Shown: positions 1 through 7,179 of the stretch, piece after piece
Layout of the letters: the number at the start of each line of letters is the position of its first letter
Position numbering within the stretch: position 1 is the first letter of the stretch
NCBI GenBank assembly: GCA_021811005.1
Contig: JAJZPY010000072.1
Coordinates: forward strand, 1-10,528
Direction of reading: 5' to 3'
DNA length: 10,528 nt
DNA from: Pseudomonadota bacterium
GTDB lineage: Bacteria; Pseudomonadota; Gammaproteobacteria; Burkholderiales; Ferrovaceae
Made by a program: the position numbers and the translations under genes
Notes under the pieces: generated by a model
What the model was told of the DNA's origin: nothing
The model's database searches: none
The model's input: only the letters and a program-made list of their open reading frames with translations

Positions 1-30
1 GAAGCCCGCGCCGCCGGTGACAATGATCAT
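1..30 (-). CDS. hldD: NAD(P)-dependent sugar epimerase N-terminus, probably ADP-L-glycero-D-manno-heptose-6-epimerase (partial)
   Basis: Only ten codons are in the window. They read MIIVTGGAGF from an ATG at 30-28 on the minus strand, and the gene runs off the left edge. The peptide is the first beta strand and glycine-rich dinucleotide-binding loop (TGGAGF, the TGxxGF class) of extended short-chain dehydrogenases. To my knowledge this exact start is the E. coli HldD start. HldD makes the L-glycero-D-manno-heptose nucleotide used in the lipopolysaccharide inner core. Other extended SDRs, such as UDP-sugar epimerases, begin similarly, so the family is firm and the name is not. No clear Shine-Dalgarno sequence precedes the ATG. 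The frame stays open upstream to another ATG at 99-97, which would add 23 residues. A probable promoter and a terminator for the preceding gene lie upstream at 132-193, suggesting the gene has its own transcription start. Confidence 0.55.
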   Translation of the reverse strand, partial: MIIVTGGAGF

Positions 31-131
31 GGATGAATTGTGCCGATCGTTGGAATATGAAGCAGGGGATATTATCAGGAAGGCCGGGCTTGAAGCCATG
101 CCTTTGGCCCCTTTCGCCGCCTGTACAATTG

Positions 132-158
132 CGTATAATTTGTATTATGTAAAGTCAA
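132..158 (-). promoter_or_regulatory. Probable sigma70-type promoter for the epimerase gene
   Basis: Read on the minus strand, a -35 box TTGACT (158-153) is followed after 15 bp by TATACG (137-132). The spacing is one or two bases short of ideal and the -10 is imperfect, but the stretch is markedly AT-rich in a GC-rich window. It lies just downstream of the preceding gene's terminator. Transcription would begin near 125 and leave an untranslated leader of roughly 95 nt before the ATG at 30. This is inferred from sequence only. Confidence 0.4.
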
Positions 159-169
159 GGCGGTAGAAA

Positions 170-193
170 GAGCCCCGCACAGCGGCGGGGTTC
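170..193 (-). terminator. Rho-independent terminator of the lipoprotein gene, possibly bidirectional
   Basis: Arms 170-178 and 185-193 pair over nine positions, including a run of C-G pairs and one G-U pair, around a 6-nt loop. On the minus strand the hairpin starts 27 nt after the lipoprotein stop codon and is followed by TTTCT. On the plus strand it is followed by TTTT. Its position directly after the lipoprotein gene and before the next promoter fits termination of the minus-strand transcript. The plus-strand U-run is the slightly better one, so it could act in both directions. Confidence 0.7.
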
Positions 194-219
194 TTTTGTC
201 GGTCCGGTGCCCTGCCGCG

Positions 220-900
220 TTACTTGACCACGCGCATCCAGGGGGATTTGCAGTTGGATACCGCGGGATAGTAAGCGTTGCTGTCGGGGCAGTAATACAG
301 CAGGTCCTGCGATCCGGAGGGCGCTGCGCCCGGGGCCGAAGACGCAGGCGGCGGCGCATTGCGCGGCGGCATGGGGGCCGGGCCCTGGGCCGGTGCGGCC
401 GGGCGGCTGTAGTTCAGGCTGGAGGCCGGGTCGAGGCGCGTGACGCGTGTGGCGCCGCCACCGCCCAGCACCTGGACGCGGTCGCCCACGCGGAATGCCT
501 CGTCGGCTCCTTGCGTCACGGCGATCACATAGCCGTTGTCGAGGCGGATGGTGAGCTCAACCCCTTCCTGGGTGGAGGCGGAACTTTGTGCCGCTTCGCC
601 AGCCGCACCGCCGGCCAGTGCCCCCAGTATGGTGGCGGCCGCTTCTCCGTTGCCCTGACCCACCGTGTGGCCCAAGGCTGCACCCGCCACGGCGCCGCCA
701 ATGGCGCCCAGGGCGCCGGGTTCACTGGACTCGATTTTCACTTTGCGGATGCTTTCGATGGTGCCGATGCGCACGGACTGTTCGCCTCGCACCTGACTGT
801 AGGTGTAGTCTGATCCACCCACCCCGGGCGTGGTGCACCCCTGAAGTGTCCAGGTTCCTGCGAGGGCCATGGCCAGTACGGCAACGGATTTTATTTTCAT
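220..900 (-). CDS. Glycine-zipper outer-membrane lipoprotein (SlyB / 17-kDa surface antigen type) with C-terminal two-cysteine module
   Basis: This is a 226-residue lipoprotein. Residues 1-21 form a signal peptide (MKIK, then a hydrophobic stretch) ending in the lipobox LQGC, with acylated Cys22. Residue 23 is Thr, not Asp, so outer-membrane sorting is expected. Residues about 62-104 are a glycine zipper (repeated GxxxG/GAxxG steps with Ala and Val), as in SlyB/Pcp and rickettsial 17-kDa antigen proteins. Residues about 113-145 form the usual small beta segment (LTIRLDNGYVI, FRVGDRVQVL). A Pro/Ala-rich linker covers about 166-196. The tail holds YYCPDSNAYYP and CKSPW, with Cys204 and Cys217. 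The start is the ATG at 900-898, since GGAGA at 910-906 is well placed for it; an in-frame TTG at 912 overlaps that ribosome site and is unlikely. The family is linked to envelope stability, but its exact role is not known. The gene stands alone between a divergent ettA and its own terminator. Confidence 0.88.
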   Translation of the reverse strand: MKIKSVAVLAMALAGTWTLQGCTTPGVGGSDYTYSQVRGEQSVRIGTIESIRKVKIESSEPGALGAIGGAVAGAALGHTVGQGNGEAAATILGALAGGAAGEAAQSSASTQEGVELTIRLDNGYVIAVTQGADEAFRVGDRVQVLGGGGATRVTRLDPASSLNYSRPAAPAQGPAPMPPRNAPPPASSAPGAAPSGSQDLLYYCPDSNAYYPAVSNCKSPWMRVVK

Positions 901-905
901 GTAAT

Positions 906-910
906 TCTCC
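906..910 (-). promoter_or_regulatory. Ribosome binding site that fixes the lipoprotein start
   Basis: GGAGA on the minus strand at 910-906 lies 5 nt upstream of the ATG at 900-898. It overlaps the alternative in-frame TTG at 912-910, which cannot use it. This favours the 226-residue product beginning MKIKSV, whose signal peptide is well formed. Confidence 0.7.
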
Positions 911-919
911 AAGATGTTC

Positions 920-941
920 TTTTAACTGAATGTAGTTAAAA
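920..941. repeat. Perfect inverted repeat, 8-bp arms, in the lipoprotein leader
   Basis: The arms TTTTAACT (920-927) and AGTTAAAA (934-941) are perfect reverse complements separated by 6 bp. The repeat lies between the predicted -10 box (950-945) and the ribosome site (910-906), overlapping the predicted transcription start. It could be an operator for a dimeric repressor or a weak AU-rich hairpin in the leader. It has no run of G-C pairs or typical U-tail, so it does not look like an intrinsic terminator. Confidence 0.5.
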
Positions 942-944
942 AGT

Positions 945-974
945 ATTCTATCGCAAGTCCGGGTTCTGCGGTAA
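945..974 (-). promoter_or_regulatory. Possible promoter of the lipoprotein gene
   Basis: On the minus strand a good -10 box TAGAAT (950-945) is preceded by a weak -35 candidate TTACCG (974-969) at 18-bp spacing. Transcription would start near 938, inside the inverted repeat at 920-941. The -10 is persuasive; the -35 is not. Confidence 0.4.
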
Positions 975-1108
975 GTTGGACCAGCCTTTCAAATCGGCAC
1001 GGTGCCCTTCCGCCCCTGAACTTGGAGCATAACGCAGCACGCAGGTTCCCGCGCGCGGCGCTTTTGTAAATGTGCGCAAAAAAGCATGGCGGCTGCGCGC
1101 CTGCTCTG

Positions 1109-1117
1109 TGGTACCCT
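1109..1117 (+). promoter_or_regulatory. Possible extended -10 promoter of ettA
   Basis: TGGTACCCT matches the extended -10 pattern (TG, one base, then TAnnnT) and lies about 36 bp before the ettA ATG. No good -35 hexamer is visible at 16-18 bp upstream, which extended -10 promoters can tolerate. Transcription would begin around 1124, leaving a short leader of about 30 nt. Confidence 0.35.
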
Positions 1118-1152
1118 CGCCTTTTTTCCAGAACGACCAGGGTGTTTGTCAC

Positions 1153-2820
1153 ATGGCGCAGTACGTATTCACGATGAACCGGGTGGGCAAAATTGTCCCT
1201 CCCAAGCGGCAAATCCTCAAGGACATTTCCCTCAGTTTCTTTCCCGGAGCCAAGATCGGCGTGCTGGGCCTGAACGGTTCGGGAAAATCCACGCTCCTGC
1301 GCATCATGGCCGGCGTGGACAAGGAATATGAGGGAGAAGCCACACCCATGCCCGGTCTGTCCATCGGCTACCTGCCCCAGGAGCCGCAACTGGACCCGGA
1401 CATCACCGTGCGCGAAGCGGTGGAACAGGGGTTGGGCCAAATCATGGAAGCGCGCAAGGCGCTGGAAGCCGTCTATGCCGCCTATGCCGAGCCCGAGGCC
1501 GATTTCGACCATCTGGCGAGCGAGCAGGCTCGTCTGGAAGCCATCATCAATGCCGCTGATGGACACAGTGCCGAACTGCAGATGGAAGTGGCCGCCGATG
1601 CCCTGCGCCTGCCTCCCTGGGATGCCCGAATCGGGAATCTGTCGGGCGGGGAAAAGCGCCGCGTGGCCCTGTGCCGCCTGCTCATTTCCAAGCCGGACAT
1701 GCTGCTGCTGGACGAACCCACCAACCACCTCGACGCGGAAAGCGTGGACTGGCTTGAGCAGTTCCTGCAGCGTTTTCCGGGTACTGTGGTGGCCGTGACG
1801 CACGACCGCTATTTCCTCGACAACGCCGCCGAATGGATCCTGGAACTGGATCGCGGCCACGGCATTCCCTGGAAAGGCAACTACAGCTCCTGGCTGGAAC
1901 AGAAGGAAGATCGCCTGAAGCAGGAGGAAGCACAGGAATCCGCGCGCCAGAAAGCCATCCAGAAGGAACTGGAGTGGGTGCGGCAAAACCCCAAGGGACG
2001 CCAGGCCAAATCCAAGGCGCGCCTGTCCCGCTTTGAAGAACTGAGCTCGCAGGAATACCAGAAGCGCAACGAAACGCAGGAAATCTTCATTCCGGTGGCG
2101 GATCGCCTGGGCGACCAGGTGATCGAGTTTTCGGAAGTGAGCAAGGGGTTTGGCGACCGTCTGCTGTTCGACCGCGTGAGTTTTGCGATTCCGCCGGGCG
2201 CCATCGTGGGCATCATCGGTCCCAACGGGGCAGGTAAATCCACCCTCTTTCGCATGATCACGGGGCAGGAAAAGCCGGACTCCGGGGACATCCGCATCGG
2301 GCCTTCCGTCAAGCTCTCCTACGTGGACCAGTCGCGTGATTCGCTGGACAACAAAAAGACCGTGTGGGAAGCCATTTCAGGCGGCTCGGACATCCTCACC
2401 GTGGGCAAGTACGAAACGCCTTCCCGTGCCTATATCGGCCGCTTCAATTTCAAGGGAGCGGACCAGCAGAAAATTGTGGGCAACCTTTCGGGGGGGGAAC
2501 GCGGCCGCCTGCACCTGGCCGGCACCCTGATCCAGGGCGGCAACGTGCTGTTGCTGGACGAGCCGTCCAACGACCTGGACGTGGAAACCTTGCGGGCCCT
2601 GGAAGACGCCCTGCTTGAATTCGCCGGCTGCGTGCTGGTGATTTCCCATGACCGCTGGTTCCTCGACCGGATCGCCACGCACATCATGGGGTTTGAAGGC
2701 GACTCCCAGGTTGTCCTGTTTGCCGGCAACTACCAGGAATACGAAGCGGACAAGCGCAAGCGCCTGGGTGAAGAAGGGGCCCGGCCGAAGCGCTTGCGCT
2801 ACAAGCCGCTGCACGGCTAG
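1153..2820 (+). CDS. ettA: Energy-dependent translational throttle protein EttA (ABC-F ATPase)
   Basis: EttA is a cytoplasmic ABC-F protein that binds the ribosomal E site and gates the first steps of elongation according to the ATP/ADP ratio. This 555-residue product has the same length as E. coli EttA. Domain 1 has Walker A GLNGSGKS (39-46), signature LSGGE (163-167) and LLLDEPTNHLD with catalytic Glu188. The arm that contacts L1 is at about 95-135. A charged, helical interdomain linker covers about 243-310. Domain 2 has GPNGAGKS (356-363), LSGGE (445-449) and LLLDEPSNDLD with Glu470. Both glutamates fall at the E. coli positions, so the gene is intact and aligned throughout. The start is the ATG giving MAQYVFTMNRV; the longer frame from 1072 would add 27 unrelated residues. 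The ribosome site is weak (AGGGTG about 8-9 nt upstream). The gene is monocistronic, divergent from the lipoprotein gene, and its stop overlaps the stop of the convergent helicase. Confidence 0.97.
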   Translation: MAQYVFTMNRVGKIVPPKRQILKDISLSFFPGAKIGVLGLNGSGKSTLLRIMAGVDKEYEGEATPMPGLSIGYLPQEPQLDPDITVREAVEQGLGQIMEARKALEAVYAAYAEPEADFDHLASEQARLEAIINAADGHSAELQMEVAADALRLPPWDARIGNLSGGEKRRVALCRLLISKPDMLLLDEPTNHLDAESVDWLEQFLQRFPGTVVAVTHDRYFLDNAAEWILELDRGHGIPWKGNYSSWLEQKEDRLKQEEAQESARQKAIQKELEWVRQNPKGRQAKSKARLSRFEELSSQEYQKRNETQEIFIPVADRLGDQVIEFSEVSKGFGDRLLFDRVSFAIPPGAIVGIIGPNGAGKSTLFRMITGQEKPDSGDIRIGPSVKLSYVDQSRDSLDNKKTVWEAISGGSDILTVGKYETPSRAYIGRFNFKGADQQKIVGNLSGGERGRLHLAGTLIQGGNVLLLDEPSNDLDVETLRALEDALLEFAGCVLVISHDRWFLDRIATHIMGFEGDSQVVLFAGNYQEYEADKRKRLGEEGARPKRLRYKPLHG

Positions 2821-5800
2821 GAGGCTCTGCCTCCGGATGCCGGGGGGGCCGGTTCCTGCAGCAGGCCGATGAGCTCTTCCGTGGAAATCGAGCTCGCCTC
2901 CCCTGCCCCTTCCAGCAGGCTATCAGCCAGGTGGCGCTTGCGTTCATGCAGCGCCACGATTTTTTCTTCGATCGTGTCGCGCGAGATCAGGCGATAGACC
3001 GTGACCGGCCGGGTTTGTCCGATGCGGTGGGCGCGGTCCGAGGCCTGGTCTTCCACGGCCGGATTCCACCAGGGATCCATGTGGATGACATAGTCGGCTG
3101 CCGTCAGGTTGAGCCCCACCCCGCCCGCCTTAAGGCTGATCAGGAACAGGTCGCCTTCCCCTTCCTGGAAAGCCTTGACGCGTTTTGCCCGTTCGGCGGC
3201 CGGCGTTGAACCGTCGAGATACTGATAGGACACGCCGCGTTCGTTGAGCCCTGCGCGGATGATTTCCAGGTAATCCACAAACTGGCTGAATACCAGGGCC
3301 CGGTGGTCGCTTTCACGCAACTCCTCGACGATTTCCATGAGGGCGGTGATCTTGCCCGAAGCCCATTCGCGATCCGGCAGGATGAGCGATCCGTGGCAGC
3401 AGGCGCGACGCAGTTTCATGATGCCCGCCAGTACCCGGATCCGGTTGGGCTGATCTTCTCCTTCCACCGTGACGCTTTGCAGGGCTTCCAGTCGCACGGC
3501 TTCGTACATGGCCCGTTCGTCCGGGCTGAGATCGAGCGTGAGCGTGACTTCGGTGCGTTGCGGCAGTTCCGACAGCACCTGGGTTTTGGTTCGCCGCAGG
3601 ACGAAAGGCTGGATCAGCCGGCGCAGACGTTCGCGTGCTTCGCTGTCGTTGTTTTTTTCGATGGGCGTGGAAAAACGTTCCGTGAAGGAGTCCAGGGAGC
3701 CCAGCAAGCCGGGATTGATGAAGCGGAACAGGTTCCACAGCTCGCCCAGATGATTCTCGATGGGCGTGCCGGTGGTGATCATGCGGAATTTCGCCTTGAG
3801 CTTCATGGCGGCCTGGGAGCGCTTGGTGCCGGCGTTCTTGATGGCCTGTGCTTCGTCGAGCACCACGGTGGCCCATTCCTTGGCAGCCAGGGCATCCGCT
3901 TCCTGCTGGAACAGGGTGTAGCTCATGATGACCAGATCGCCCGGACCGGCATCGGCAAAATTGCGGTCGCGTGCGCTGTTGTTGAGCCAGCGGATGTTGA
4001 GGGAAGGCGCGAAGCGGTGCGCTTCGCTGTCCCAGTTGCCGCACACGGACGTTGGCGCCACCACCAGGGCCGGCCCCTGGGAAGTCCGGTGCAGCAGCAG
4101 GGCGAGCGTCTGCAGGGTCTTGCCCAAGCCCATGTCGTCGGCCAGGCAGGCGCCTGCCCCGGCCCTGGCATGGCGCGCCAGCCACTCGAAGCCGACGCGC
4201 TGGTAGTCGCGCAGTTCGGCCTGCAGTGCTTCGGGCATGTCCGGTTTCCAGGCGGTGAGCGCATCGCGCCGCTCCAGCAGTTCACGCCAGCCGGGATCGC
4301 TGTGGGTTTCGACCGTTTCATCGACCACGTTGGACAATTGGGAGGCGGCCAGGGCATGGATGCGCAGCAGATCGGCATGCTGTTCGGACAATCCGCCCAG
4401 TTCCCGCACCCGTTTCAGCAGCTGTTCGCTCAGGGCCAGATATTGGCCGTCCTTGAGTGCCACGAAGCGGGTGCCCGGAGTGGAAGCCGCTTCCAGCAAG
4501 GCCTTGAGCTCAACCACCGTGTTGGCATCCACGGCGACGCTGCCCGTGACGCCCAGCCAGTCGCCCTGGGAAGAGACCTGTAGGCTCAGTTGATTGGTAT
4601 CCACTTCACCGCGAATCTTGAGTGTTTCACCTTCCGGCCAGCGCAGCTTGACGTCCTCCCGTTCCCGCAGGGCCAGCAGGAGCTCGCAGGCCGTGGCTGG
4701 ATTGAGGCTGTGCCCGTGGTAGGGATAGTCCGAGGTCTTGATCCAGGGCAGGCAGGCTTCAAACACCTTGTCCGCAGCCGCAACCTCCTGTCGCAGGGAA
4801 CGCAGGACTGCCTTGTGGACGGGTTCGTCCCCCGTGGCATAACCCACGCATTCCGGTCCTGTGCCGGGGCTGTACGGGAGTCCGCGGTCGCCTTCGGGGT
4901 AGACCACGAGTTCCACTTGCAGGCCGGTGGGCGCAGGAGACAGGAGCGCGTAAATCTGGGGGGCGGCCGGTTGGGCTTCCACGTTGCCGCCGCCGATGTC
5001 GGAGCGCACGCGAAAACGCAGCGCCAGGCCTTCGACCGTTTTCTTCAGGCGGTCTTCAGACCCCTTGGGCAGCAACAACCCGTCCTGCCCCAGAATCTTG
5101 AGCGCCCGGTCCTGGTCGGCGTTGAGCTCGATGAGGCGCAGACGGTTGCGCAGGTCGCGCTGCAGATAGAAACGCGACCCTTCGGTAAACTCGGGATGCA
5201 TGGCCAGACGCAGCTGGTGGCGTTCGCGCGTGATCACGATTTCCGGTTCTCCGCGCACCAGCTGGATCGGCTGATCGGGCTCGTGGGCCCAGAACAGGAG
5301 CGGATGGCCCACGAGCTGCACCAGTGCCTGCTGGCAATCGATGCGCTTGTCGGTGCTTTTCTTCGTCATGTCGGCCTGACGAATGGTCGCGATGGCGGCG
5401 CGGTCCTGTTCCGTGAGGCCTTCCAGGTCCTGCTGCGCCGTGAGCATGCGATTGAGCGTCACGGCTTTGCCGCTGCCCCAGGGATTGCCCGCCGTGCGTC
5501 GTTGTTCCCGTGCTTCGAGCAGGCATTGGCCGTTTTCGGGCAGGTAGGTGAGGTGCCAGGCAAAACGGATGTTCTTGGGGGGCGGCGTGGTGGTGGAAAA
5601 TTCGTTGCCCAGGCGGTCCAGCGCGCCCAGTGCCCGTTCCCAGAGCGGCTGGCGCCGGATCGCATCGGCCAGCGAAACGGTCCCCAGTTCGTAATGGAGT
5701 TTTTCCGCGCGCTCTCCGGCATGACTGCCGTCCATGCGTCCCAGCAGTTCGAGTGCTTCGGCGGCAATCCAGCGATAACCCTGTGATTCGGCCTTGGCGG

Positions 5801-6995
5801 CCAGATCACGCAGGCGATCGCGATCGATGCGCTCACCGGCGCCATCCACCCACCAGTTCGCCAGGGCGCGAAAAAGCGTTCCGAACGGGTCGCGTTCGGC
5901 GGATTCGGTGCGATCGTCGGCCGGCAGCACTTCCACCGATTGCGTGGCGCGGGCAGCATGGCCCAGACAGGCGTATACCGACAGCATGGAAGAACCGCCT
6001 TTCATCACGGCGGCGATATGGCTGGATGCCTTTTCCAGACGCTTGGGATCGCCACTGGCGATCAGGGCCACCACATAGGCTGCACCGCTCAGGCCGGCCA
6101 TGCCGGCTTTGCGCAGGTCCTGGGCTTTTTTGCCATCCTTGAGCACCGCTTCGAATACCTTGAGGCCCTCTTCCATCTGGCCACGCAGCACATGGGCCAG
6201 GCCGGCCACGGGCGTGACGTTGCTGCTCCCTTTGCCGCGCGACAGCAGGATGGCATCGTCGATGTGGCCGCGCATCACCATGGGTTCGCTCAAAACCGTG
6301 GCAAACCAGTTTTTCTGCTCGTCACGGGCGGTTTTTGCCCGGTCTCTCAGCCAGGACATGGGGCCGGCACAGGAATCGAGACGGCTCAGGCGCACGGCCA
6401 GCAGGGTGGCCGCCACCGGAAGGCTGATTTCAAGCGGCAAGGCATCGAACTGTTCAGGCTGGAAGGGGTTGTCGAAAATGGTCACGTAGGGATTCTTGCT
6501 GCGCCATTCCGACGAGAAATAACTCTGGATGGTCTGGGCAAGGCGCGTGAAATCTTCGTAACGGCCTGCATAAAGGGCCAGGCGCAGATCGCGCACCCCT
6601 TCGGCAAATTGGCGCACGAAATAGCCGTAGCGGTAATCGGCGATTTTGAAAACCGCGCGGATGGCGTCCACCAGGGCGGCGCAACGCGGCGTTTTGGCCA
6701 GGGTGCGCGCCACCTGTTCGGCCCGCGCAGCTTCGCATTGAACCCGCGGCCCCTGGGCGACGAGCGCGCCTTCGCTCACTAGGGTTTCCAGGGCGGGGGT
6801 GAGGGTGGCGAGGGTCCAGGGCTGCCCGTCGGCGTCCAGCGACTGCGCCGCTTCCAGGCATTGCAGCAGCTGGGTTTTGGTGACAGGCAGGTAGGCCAGG
6901 GACACCAGTTGGAGCAGCTCCAGCTGATGCCGCGCCAAGGCGCCCTGCTCGGTGCCCTCGTCAGGCAGCGGACTTTGTACAGCGGGTGTCCCCAT
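2817..6995 (-). CDS. Very large SNF2-family DNA-dependent ATPase/helicase-like protein
   Basis: The product has 1392 residues, with the SNF2 motor in the C-terminal third. Motif I is DDMGLGKT (Lys959), motif II DEAQ (1047-1050), motif III TGTPIENHLGELW (from 1075), motif IV FSQF, motif V KAGGVGLNLT, and motif VI DRAHRIGQ (1320-1327, with Arg1321 and Arg1324). All are intact, so ATP-driven translocation on duplex DNA is expected. A segment just before the motor (around 830-935, including KDGQYLALSEQLL near 845) resembles the SNF2-associated region of bacterial family members. Residues 1 to about 80 could be a winged helix. About 90-480 is mostly helical and repeat-like, and about 480-830 is mixed and unrecognised. 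No SWIM-type zinc cluster is visible. The ATG at 6995 is chosen because the promoter at 7047-7075 would start transcription near 7040, too close to an in-frame TTG at 7043; AGAGG lies 3 nt before the ATG. The substrate is unknown; RapA-like recycling, repair and defence are all possible. The gene stands alone. Confidence 0.9.
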   Translation of the reverse strand: MGTPAVQSPLPDEGTEQGALARHQLELLQLVSLAYLPVTKTQLLQCLEAAQSLDADGQPWTLATLTPALETLVSEGALVAQGPRVQCEAARAEQVARTLAKTPRCAALVDAIRAVFKIADYRYGYFVRQFAEGVRDLRLALYAGRYEDFTRLAQTIQSYFSSEWRSKNPYVTIFDNPFQPEQFDALPLEISLPVAATLLAVRLSRLDSCAGPMSWLRDRAKTARDEQKNWFATVLSEPMVMRGHIDDAILLSRGKGSSNVTPVAGLAHVLRGQMEEGLKVFEAVLKDGKKAQDLRKAGMAGLSGAAYVVALIASGDPKRLEKASSHIAAVMKGGSSMLSVYACLGHAARATQSVEVLPADDRTESAERDPFGTLFRALANWWVDGAGERIDRDRLRDLAAKAESQGYRWIAAEALELLGRMDGSHAGERAEKLHYELGTVSLADAIRRQPLWERALGALDRLGNEFSTTTPPPKNIRFAWHLTYLPENGQCLLEAREQRRTAGNPWGSGKAVTLNRMLTAQQDLEGLTEQDRAAIATIRQADMTKKSTDKRIDCQQALVQLVGHPLLFWAHEPDQPIQLVRGEPEIVITRERHQLRLAMHPEFTEGSRFYLQRDLRNRLRLIELNADQDRALKILGQDGLLLPKGSEDRLKKTVEGLALRFRVRSDIGGGNVEAQPAAPQIYALLSPAPTGLQVELVVYPEGDRGLPYSPGTGPECVGYATGDEPVHKAVLRSLRQEVAAADKVFEACLPWIKTSDYPYHGHSLNPATACELLLALREREDVKLRWPEGETLKIRGEVDTNQLSLQVSSQGDWLGVTGSVAVDANTVVELKALLEAASTPGTRFVALKDGQYLALSEQLLKRVRELGGLSEQHADLLRIHALAASQLSNVVDETVETHSDPGWRELLERRDALTAWKPDMPEALQAELRDYQRVGFEWLARHARAGAGACLADDMGLGKTLQTLALLLHRTSQGPALVVAPTSVCGNWDSEAHRFAPSLNIRWLNNSARDRNFADAGPGDLVIMSYTLFQQEADALAAKEWATVVLDEAQAIKNAGTKRSQAAMKLKAKFRMITTGTPIENHLGELWNLFRFINPGLLGSLDSFTERFSTPIEKNNDSEARERLRRLIQPFVLRRTKTQVLSELPQRTEVTLTLDLSPDERAMYEAVRLEALQSVTVEGEDQPNRIRVLAGIMKLRRACCHGSLILPDREWASGKITALMEIVEELRESDHRALVFSQFVDYLEIIRAGLNERGVSYQYLDGSTPAAERAKRVKAFQEGEGDLFLISLKAGGVGLNLTAADYVIHMDPWWNPAVEDQASDRAHRIGQTRPVTVYRLISRDTIEEKIVALHERKRHLADSLLEGAGEASSISTEELIGLLQEPAPPASGGRAS
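2820..2834. repeat. Hairpin at the convergent ettA/helicase gene ends
   Basis: GGAGGC (2820-2825) and GCCTCC (2829-2834) are perfect complements around a 3-nt loop. The hairpin begins on the last base of the ettA stop codon and covers the last five sense codons of the helicase. No U-run follows on either strand, so a classical intrinsic terminator is not supported. It may stabilise or help end either transcript. Confidence 0.4.
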
Positions 6996-7046
6996 AAGCC
7001 TCTTTGCGATTGGTTCGGGAAAAGTTTGCGTACAGACCAACAAACG

Positions 7047-7075
7047 ATTCTACGGCTTCGCTTGTCATATGCCAA
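7047..7075 (-). promoter_or_regulatory. Sigma70-type promoter of the SNF2 helicase gene
   Basis: On the minus strand TTGGCA (7075-7070) and TAGAAT (7052-7047) are separated by exactly 17 bp, five of six matches to consensus in each box. This is the best promoter in the window. The predicted start near 7040 gives a leader of about 45 nt to the ATG at 6995 and argues against the in-frame TTG at 7043. Confidence 0.65.
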
Positions 7076-7179
7076 GGCCCTGATTTTTGGTCATGTTTTG
7101 TGCTCTGCAGCGTGTTTTTCCGGCAACGGGCGTTTACATAACTTTTCACTGAAAAATCCGGTCTCTAGCGAACGACGCC

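Noticed and set aside
922..1986. A 354-codon minus-strand frame across the ettA 5' half
   Set aside because: It is antisense to intact, motif-complete ettA and has no recognisable protein features.
2841..2850. G-rich run just after ettA as a structural element
   Set aside because: It encodes the Pro-Ala-Pro-Pro-Ala tail of the helicase on the minus strand, and I see only one G run, too few for a quadruplex.
5811..5832. Overlapping GATC/GCGATCGC-type palindromes
   Set aside because: They fall inside helicase codons for Arg, Asp and Ile. There is a single short cluster with no spacing pattern that would suggest an origin or methylation-controlled site.
3303..6782. Long open frames on the plus strand opposite the helicase gene (for example 3303-4583, 4590-5786 and 5940-6782)
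   Set aside because: They lie wholly antisense to a strongly supported gene, and their predicted proteins show no recognisable domain. High GC at third positions produces such shadows.
2817..6995. The SNF2 protein as part of an anti-phage system such as DISARM or Zorya
   Set aside because: No methyltransferase, nuclease, motor-stator pair or other partner gene of those systems is adjacent. The neighbours are ettA and an efflux operon, and there are no signs of a defence island.
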